Shown: piece after piece, positions 9,383 to 14,507 of the stretch
Position numbering within the stretch: the first letter of the stretch is position 1
Layout of the letters: each line of letters opens with the position of its first letter
From: Glomus cerebriforme
Taxonomy: Eukaryota; Glomeromycota; Glomeromycetes; Glomerales; Glomeraceae
Assembly: GCA_003550305.1 (NCBI GenBank)
Contig: QKYT01000267.1
Location: 102,432 to 116,938, forward strand
Direction of reading: 5' to 3'
Length of the DNA: 14,507 bases
Notes under the pieces: model-generated
Told to the model about the DNA's origin: nothing
Seen by the model: the letters and a program-made list of their open reading frames with translations, nothing else
Database searches by the model: none
Made by a program: the position numbers and the translations under genes

Positions 9383-9752
9383 TTAATCTCAAAAAATAGG
9401 TTATAAATGCCGATTTTAAGTTTAATATAAAGAAACTGCTAAAATGCAAAATTAAAGTATGAAAGTTAATTGTAAACCTTAACTATCTATTATATACTTT
9501 TGAAATTTGAATATTATGTGTAATTTTATTTGCTCTACAACTTTACTTAATCTCAAAAAGTAGGTTTTGAATGTTGATTTTGAGTTTAATATAGAGAAAC
9601 TGTTAAAAATACAAAATCAGAATACAAAAGTTAATCATAAGTCTTAACTATTCATTATTATATGTAATTTTATTTGCTCTACAACTTTACTTAATCTCAT
9701 AAANTAGGTTTTGAATGCCAATTTTGAGTTTAATATAGAGAAATTACAAATT
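9383..9752 (+). repeat. Long-period tandem repeat, about 2.4 copies
   Basis: Copies start with TTAATCTCA at 9383, 9547 and 9691, giving periods of 164 and 144 bases. Shared words include TAGGTTTTGAATG, GATTTTGAGTTTAATATAGA and TTTGCTCTACAACTTTACT. The first copy carries an extra segment (ACTTTTGAAATTTGAATATT) that is also found just before the array (about 9353-9374), so a partial copy precedes it. The last copy breaks off near 9752. Copies differ mainly by single-base changes. The array lies in the middle of the nested element. Confidence 0.8.
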
Positions 9753-9914
9753 TTACTTAATATATATAAGTTACAAAACAGTTTGCTTAGTAGAGCTAAA
9801 TTTTCTTAAGTTATAATGAGAGTTTGATTAGCAGAGTTGAAAATAGTTTGCTTATTGATCATAGTAAATTTTGAAATTTTTATCTGACCTATACATAGAT
9901 TGTTTGGGATCCTA

Positions 9915-9921
9915 GTACAAA
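9915..9921 (+). repeat. Right target-site duplication, GTACAAA
   Basis: Partner of 8712-8718. Coding resumes directly from it as Tyr-Lys-Tyr-Asp-Glu. Confidence 0.7.
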
Positions 9922-11242
9922 TATGATGAGAAAAAGAAAGGAGTTTATTATGATGGGACATGAGCGGTCAGATGTAATGAGAAATGGTTAGAAAGAATGT
10001 TTGAATATAAGAAATCTATGAAAAAGTTTGATGACAATATGTTAAACATTATTTTGAAACCTCAACTTAAGCTAGGGGAGAAAGAATTGGTGCAAGTAAC
10101 ATATGATGAATGTCATTTTTATGCAAATGATGAATAATGAAAAATTTGGATGAATAAAGATGAGGATATTTTACGCTCAAAATACATTGGACATTCTATT
10201 ATAGTTTTAGCCTTCCTTTATCCAATATCATAGATTATTACAATTATCTGATGAACAATTACAAGCAAATCTGCATATTGAATTTAAAAAGGCTTTTGTT
10301 CTTCAGTCTGTACAAACAGATAGATATTGGAAGTCAGAACATATGTTAGATTAGGTATAGAAAATTAAAATATGCAGAATTTTTTTTAAAAAAATTAATA
10401 ATTTACTTTATTTGCAAATGTATATAGCTCGTACATCAAGCAATTTCAATATTTGAAATATTGCATCCCAGGTGTATTGGAGTTTTTTGTTTTGATCAAT
10501 CAACAAATCATAATACTATGGCAAGTAATGCACTTGTTGCAATAAAAATGAATCTGAATCCTGAAGAAAAGTAGCCTAAAATGCGTGATGGATGGTATAT
10601 TAATGAATATGATGAAAAATGCATACAATCAATGACATTTTCAAATAATCATCACTTGAAAGGACAACCAAAAGGTATTAAATAAATTCTCAAAGAATGT
10701 AATCTCTGGCCAATGAAGGATATTTATTTAATATGTGAGCAGTGTTCTGAAAAATGTGATGATGTTAATTTGGAAAGGGTGAACTGTTGTACGTGAAAAA
10801 TAATGTCACTACAACCTGATTTTTGTGAACAATGATCAATATTAGAGGAGGCAATAATTAAAGCAGAACACATTTTTAAACGATACCCAAAATTCCATTA
10901 TGAGTGCAACTTTATAGAGCGATTCTGGGACTTTGCAAAATGAGAAACAAGACGTCTATGCAGTTATAATTTTGCAGATTTAATAAAACGAGTTCCAGAA
11001 GTTCTTGTTAGTATTCCTATAACAACTATTCACAAGTTTGCATGCAAATCATGGCAGTATATGGATGCATATGATAAAGGATTAGAAGGTAGAACTGCTG
11101 AATGGACTGTTAGTAAATACAAATCACATCATTGGTTGCCTAAAAATATTGAAAAGTTAATGGAAAAATAGGTGGTAATTTTGTTTATTGTAGTTTCATT
11201 TATTACTAATACTTTTACTACTTTTACATAACATGAACTTTC

Positions 11243-11257
11243 ATGCAATGGAGTAAT
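11243..11257 (+). repeat. Right inverted repeat of the IS630/Tc1-like element
   Basis: ATGCAATGGAGTAAT, the partner of 7947-7961, lying 72 bases after the probable transposase stop codon. The rest of 11172-11402 is A+T-rich and shows no other feature. Confidence 0.55.
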
Positions 11258-11402
11258 TCTAATGCATATTGTAATAAAAATTTGAACAGTAATTCAAATG
11301 TATTTGTTTTAAAACTTTAAAATTATTTTTTGTTGTACAAAAATCCTAGTTTATTATTAGTCAATTTTACATCATGTGATATGAGATATTTGCTGCAAAA
11401 TT

Positions 11403-12492
11403 GAAACAAAGTTACATGATTTTTGAGTATAAATTTCTGGTAGCATATTAACAAAGAATATTCTAAATAAAGTATAAAAAAAGATAAATCAATTTTCTGT
11501 ACCAGTAGATATCGGTCAGATTCTGAAAAAAATATATTATAATAAAGGTTTTTCAAATTTCACTACCAATCAGTGAAAAATCTTTTTTACAATTTATTCA
11601 ACTGTCTTGCTTTGGAATTATTTGGGAAATGAGGATCAGAAAATTCTTACATATTTCATAAGAGTTTGACAGCTTTTTGTTAATAGAATTGTTGAGGTTA
11701 ATATAATGACTGAAGTCTATCAGAAATTAATTGAAATAGTAAAACTAATAGAAAACAATTATAGTCAAAACCAAATCACGCTGAATCTATATTTGGCACT
11801 TTATTTATGTAAATACTCATTTGATTATAGATCTTTATATACTTTTTAGTATTTTTCCTTTAAGCATATGAATGGCATGTTGGGTAAGTCAAATTTACGT
11901 ATATTTTTATTGATTTTTGATCAATTTTACTTACTAATTCTCATATTTTTTAGGCTTTTTGCCTAATAGTCACTGACATATCAAACTAGAACTTATGCAA
12001 AGAATAATGTTTAATATACAAATTATAGCTAAAAATTCTAAAATAAACCCAAAGGGCATCGAATTACTTGAGAATCAACCAAATGTTGAATCTTTATTAG
12101 CAACAAATAAGTTTTTCTCTGATGAGATGTATCGATTTTTACTCCATTCTATGGATATTTGGAACTCAATGATTACTGGAAGAGAACCATTTTCAGGTGA
12201 AATATTAAGACCCTTATCTGAAAATGTATTATTGTCAAGCAAAATTCTTGACCAAATGGTTAATTATTATATGGTAACCTATGAAATGTACAATTTTTGG
12301 AAACCATTTGGAGAAGAAACTGATAATTCAATAATTATTTGTATCAAGATGAACCAATTTGAAAGATGTTGAATTGGTTTTGAAATATTCAGCTCAGCAA
12401 TATTATCACGATACATTGCAAGCTTTTATATTTTATCTAAATTTATGATAAATACTGATGAAATGAACTGAAGAAAATTTTTATATCAATAA
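11403..12492 (+). pseudogene. TNP2/CACTA-like transposase, C-terminal domain
   Basis: Second TNP2-like relic. Exon 1 runs to 11883 and reads ILTKNILNKV, INQFSVPVDIGQILKKI, GFSNFTTNQ, FFTIYSTVLLWNYLGNEDQK, QITLNLYLALYLCKYS and FKHMNGMLG. The intron 11884-11953 (70 bp, GTAAGT...TTTTTTAG) splits a Gly codon in phase 1. Exon 2 reads FLPNSH, HIKLELMQRIMF, then a clean stretch 11995-12369 with DEMYRFLLHSMDIWNSMI and TYEMYNFWKPFG, and CIKMNQFERC before TGA 12370; the same frame goes on as IGFEIFSSAILSRYIASF to 12489. The pattern D-IG-I followed by GFS-FT--QW and later F-F-RMNG-LG is that of the domain that follows the TNP2 core. Stops lie at 11424, 11430, 11475, 11574, 11667, 11847, 11974, 12370 and 12469. 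The catalytic core is missing upstream; its expected place is taken by the end of the IS630/Tc1-like element. Confidence 0.7.
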
Positions 12493-13215
12493 TAATAGTA
12501 AGAGAATGAAAGATTATTGATAGGAATTTATATTTTAATTTAGTAAAATCTGTATTAAAATATATAAAATTGGTAATAGAAAATAAAATAATATAATAGA
12601 ATTTTAGTATGTTTAAAATATATATTATAAAATATATAATATTAAAATTTTAAGATTTTTAAATAAAAATTATATAATTAGAGGTACAACATTTATTAGG
12701 TAATATTTTAAGGGGTGGAAGGTAAAGTAAAATCTTATGTGACATAAAATCAAGCATTTTTATTGGTCAAAATTAATACTATATACAGTATATATTTAAA
12801 TATTATTAGTTGAAAAAATCTTACCTAGGAGGTAGGACTTCTTATGAAACTAATATTAGATAATATATATCATTGTTCTTATCAGTTTTTTTATTAACAC
12901 TATAAACTTTTATATATAAAAATTATTTTTATATAAACTAATTTTATTAATTTATATATTAATTCGTGATCCGTATAATAATCGGAGAAATTCGGTAATT
13001 TTAATTAATGTCGATCAGGGATAATTATATATATCATTTTATATATGAAATAAAAAAATGAAGGAATCTCTCTCACTAGAAATATAAATTAAAAACTAAT
13101 TTTACAAATATAAAATTATGTTACTGGACTTCCTTTTACTTAAATTTGATGGATCATTTATTTGTGATTTAAAAATTTTTATTAATTTTAATCGGAATTT
13201 GCACACTTTATGCAA
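12493..13215. other. Very A+T-rich stretch, no gene seen
   Basis: The block 12530-12680 is almost pure A+T. G+C-richer islands lie at 12714-12735 (AAGGGGTGGAAGG), 12825-12840 (ACCTAGGAGGTAGG) and 12966-13022 (CGTGATCCG...AATCGGAGAAATTCGG...TCGATCAGGG). The last may be the remains of a dispersed repeat, but no inverted or tandem structure could be defended. No frame is open for a useful length on either strand. Confidence 0.5.
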
Positions 13216-13534
13216 ATGTAATATAAACTTTAAAATGCAATTTTGTGCTATCCATCTAACGAAATCATGTGATCTTTATACCATTGGATAGCCCAGGTTA
13301 AGAGCTTTCAAAAAAAGCTCAAAACCGCAATCACAAATTCAAATTATTGGACTTTAATTTTAAAAATTTTTGTAAAAGTAATTGAAATCTTTTAACTTGA
13401 TTTTTAGTAATTAGATTTATGCGATTTTAGGCTTGTTTGAAAGCTCTTAACCTNGANTACCCAATGGTATAAAATCATGTGATTTTGTTAAATGGATGNC
13501 GCAAAATTGCATTGTAAAGTTCGCATTATATATT
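13216..13534. mobile_element. Fold-back (MITE-like) element with 100-base arms
   Basis: The left arm (about 13216-13316) and right arm (about 13431-13534) are inverted copies of each other. Shared words are AATGCAATTTTG, ATACCATTGG and AGGTTAAGAGCTTTCAAA. By eye the arms agree at roughly 85 percent of positions, and most differences are C/T or G/A. The 110-base centre still pairs partly, so a transcript could form one long hairpin. There is no coding content. A target duplication was not found. The hAT element begins only six bases beyond the right arm. Confidence 0.75.
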
Positions 13535-13539
13535 TCTAT

Positions 13540-13634
13540 TAGAGATGAGCGTTAATTAACCATGGTTAAATAATGGTTAATTTGGTTAATTATAATTTGT
13601 TTAAGTTAGTTAATTAACGGTTAATTTGGTTATT
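13540..13634 (+). repeat. hAT element 5' end: terminal repeat and GGTTAATT subterminal repeats
   Basis: TAGAGATGAGCG at 13540-13551 resembles hAT terminal repeats (T/C-A-G...G). It is followed by many copies of GGTTAA/GGTTAATT in direct order (13564, 13575, 13584, 13619, 13628) and two copies of the palindrome GTTAATTAAC (13551-13560 and 13608-13617). Such repeated motifs are typical transposase-binding sites just inside hAT ends. If 13540 is the end, the 8 bases before it, ATTTCTAT, should be repeated at the other end outside the window. Confidence 0.6.
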
Positions 13635-13644
13635 TATAAATTGA

Positions 13645-13777
13645 CCAATCAAAAAAAGATTAATCACGTGATTTGATTTGATTTTTGATTATCGTTTTAT
13701 TTTTTTTTTATTTTTTCAGTTTAAATCGCAGTACCTTAAAATAAAATAAATAAAATAAATATTTTTTCAGTTTAAAG
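13645..13777 (+). promoter_or_regulatory. Promoter/leader region of the hAT gene
   Basis: Holds a CCAAT word (13645-13649), the perfect 12-base palindrome AATCACGTGATT (13662-13673, with an E-box-like core) and pyrimidine-rich runs. The 16-base word ATTTTTTCAGTTTAAA occurs twice, at 13710-13725 and 13761-13776. Each copy looks like a splice acceptor just ahead of the ATG at 13778, so a leader intron is possible. Its donor was not identified. Confidence 0.4.
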
Positions 13778-14507
13778 ATGACCAAAAAAAAGCACTGTTT
13801 GGAAACATTGGACAATTATTGCATAAAATCAAGAAGAAAATAACAGAAAAAAATCACATCCTCCAGTACAATGTAATTATTGTTCTAAAGTTTTCGACAG
13901 AGCTGTTNCTTTACGCATGCAAACTCATCTTGATAAGGAATGTTTAGGAGCACCANATAATGCAAAATCTAAACAAAATGTTAATTCACAAGGTTTTAAT
14001 AGTACTGCGCAAAATATTACTCCAAATATTANCCCAAATAACGCTCCTCCTAATGCACCTACAAACAGACCTGTAAAACGAACTAAAAAAACTAAAACAT
14101 CAAACATTGGAAATTTTGTTGATCGTATGGGTGAAGAAGAACAGGAGGATCTTGAGTTTCGATTTGCACTAGCATTATTTTCAGCTGGAGTACCNTTTGC
14201 TTTTGTTGATAATNNACATGTTATTCAATTNTTTCAATATCTTNGACNATCCTTTAAATTGCCAAATAGAAAAAAACTTTCCAATGATTTATTAGATNAT
14301 GTTTATGATGAAGTAAAAACTCAAGCAGATGAAGAGATTTTAAAATCAAAGACTCTTACTATGGTTTCTGATGGTTGGTCTAATATTAATCGAGAATCTG
14401 TACAAAATTTTGTTGTTTGTACTCCAAAACCAATTTTTTATAATGCCACATTTTCAGAAGAAGAATTTCATACAGCAGAATGGGTTGCAAATCAAATAAC
14501 TCAACAA
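13778..14507 (+). CDS. hAT transposase with BED zinc finger, N-terminal part, runs off the window
   Basis: Best-preserved coding region here. The frame is open from 13827 to the window edge, 227 codons without a stop. It has a BED-type zinc finger, C-x2-C-x14-H-x4-C, at codons 13872, 13881, 13926 and 13941 (CNYCSKVFDR...HLDKEC), then an Asn/Pro-rich linker and a Lys/Arg-rich patch (RPVKRTKKTK). After NIGNFVDRMGEEEQEDL and FALALFSAGVPF comes the start of the hAT catalytic fold, with LTMVSDGWSNINRESVQNF; Asp 14370 there is the expected first catalytic acid. The likely start is ATG 13778, but the first codons are out of phase by one base at the 8-A run 13784-13791, and TAA 13824-13826 interrupts before the finger. 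Either sequencing error or early decay would explain both. The dimerisation domain would lie beyond the edge. Confidence 0.8.

Larger units (their letters stand above)
8719..9914. mobile_element. Non-autonomous transposon inserted into the transposase gene
   Basis: About 1.2 kb with no coding frame. It begins AGGACCCAAATAATATAT and its complement begins TAGGATCCCAAACAATCTAT, an imperfect terminal inverted repeat of about 18 bases. It is bounded by GTACAAA on both sides; the duplication is 7 bases as seen and may have been 8 with one changed base, which would suit hAT-like elements. Inside are a 14-base direct repeat close to the two ends (AGTTTGCTTATTGA at 8753-8766 and 9845-9858), a degenerate short tandem array (8970-9124) and a long-period tandem array (9383-9752). 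It must be younger than the element it entered. The superfamily is not certain. Confidence 0.65.
8030..11171 (+). pseudogene. IS630/Tc1-like DDE transposase, broken and interrupted
   Basis: DDE transposase relic. The N-terminal part (8030-8718) reads GMMTLDTFFKSTEI, LLLDGQGKMDASNNIAQ (helix-turn-helix region), HLKLENLLNDEDFKNE and NLKRYIEETVF. After the insertion it resumes at 9916 with YKYDEKKKGVYYDG. Catalytic residues are Asp 10105 (VTYDECHFYAND), Asp 10494 (CFDQSTNHN) and Glu 10917 (ECNFIERFW). A Cys-rich insert (ICEQCSEKC...CC) lies between the last two, so their gap is far longer than in plain Tc1/mariner; I recall this arrangement from fungal members. The intron 10355-10427 (73 bp) is clean and phase 0. 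Stops include 8168, 8292, 8343, 8415, 8448, 8580, 8691, 10135, 10138, 10352, 10572, 10683, 10794, 10833 and 10941, with frameshifts near 8070, 8250, 9955 and 10220. TAG 11169-11171 is probably the true end. Confidence 0.8.
7947..11257 (+). mobile_element. IS630/Tc1-like DNA transposon carrying a nested insertion
   Basis: The broken DDE transposase (about 8030-11171) is flanked at similar distances, about 80 and 70 bases, by a 15-base inverted repeat with one mismatch. Without the 1.2 kb insertion at 8719-9914 the element would be about 2.1 kb, a sensible size for a single-gene transposon. A flanking TA duplication could not be settled, because TA is everywhere here. The element cannot move on its own: the transposase has many stops and frameshifts and is interrupted. 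Confidence 0.6.

Noticed and set aside
8712..9915. A 1.2 kb intron joining the two halves of the IS630/Tc1-like transposase
   Set aside because: GT and AG are present in the right phase, but the Tyr-Lys codons occur on both sides and the segment has inverted ends, so an insertion explains more.
11323..11556. Minus-strand open frame of 77 codons
   Set aside because: Antisense to the TNP2-like relic, low-complexity product, no domain.
3591..12492. Nuclear genetic code with TGA as Trp and TAA/TAG as Gln
   Set aside because: Frameshifts accompany the stops, Trp is also TGG in intact stretches, and missense transitions show general decay. Kept only as a test under the TGA finding.
13925..14107. 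Minus-strand 60-codon frame with a Gly/Phe-rich start
   Set aside because: Antisense to the Asn/Pro-rich linker of the hAT transposase; the membrane-like look is a result of base composition.

Overview
This window looks like repeat-rich nuclear DNA from a eukaryote, most likely an arbuscular mycorrhizal fungus (Glomeromycotina, Rhizophagus-like). The grounds are very high A+T, short spliceosomal introns of about 65-80 bp with GT...AG ends, and several decayed protein families that I associate with the large repeat families of these fungi. The last point is recognition from memory, not a database result. I see no bacterial genes, tRNA, rRNA or CRISPR, and no convincing ordinary host gene. The window is a transposon graveyard, and every coding remnant I can read lies on the + strand.

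Layout. 139-1026: C-terminal part of a hAT transposase with its dimerisation domain and an acidic tail, followed by short direct repeats that may mark its end. 1504-2068: broken three-exon Myb/SANT-like gene. 2098-2475: retroposon 3' end inserted on the minus strand, with its poly(A) seen as poly-T. 2797-2930: possible end of another element. 2987-3268: fragment of a TNP2/CACTA-like transposase. About 3591-7701: large multi-exon relic with six splice-consistent exons, a candidate DDE/RNase H-like domain and a separate basic C-terminal exon; this is the least familiar and most interesting unit. 7947-11257: IS630/Tc1-like element with inverted repeats around a broken DDE transposase. Inside it, 8719-9914 is a second element with its own terminal inverted repeats and a duplicated GTACAAA. 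11403-12492: a second TNP2-like relic. 13216-13534: fold-back element. 13540 to the right edge: 5' end of a hAT element with subterminal repeats, promoter region and a BED-finger transposase that runs off the window and is the best-preserved frame.

The relics share one decay pattern. Nearly all in-frame stops fall where a Gln, Trp or Arg codon is expected and can be explained by C-to-T or G-to-A changes. Many isolated N bases also sit where such a change would alter the codon. Together these suggest that families of copies have decayed by cytosine deamination, probably after DNA methylation, and that related copies were collapsed during assembly. The TGA-over-TAG excess at expected Trp sites does not fit the classic CpA-directed RIP pattern.
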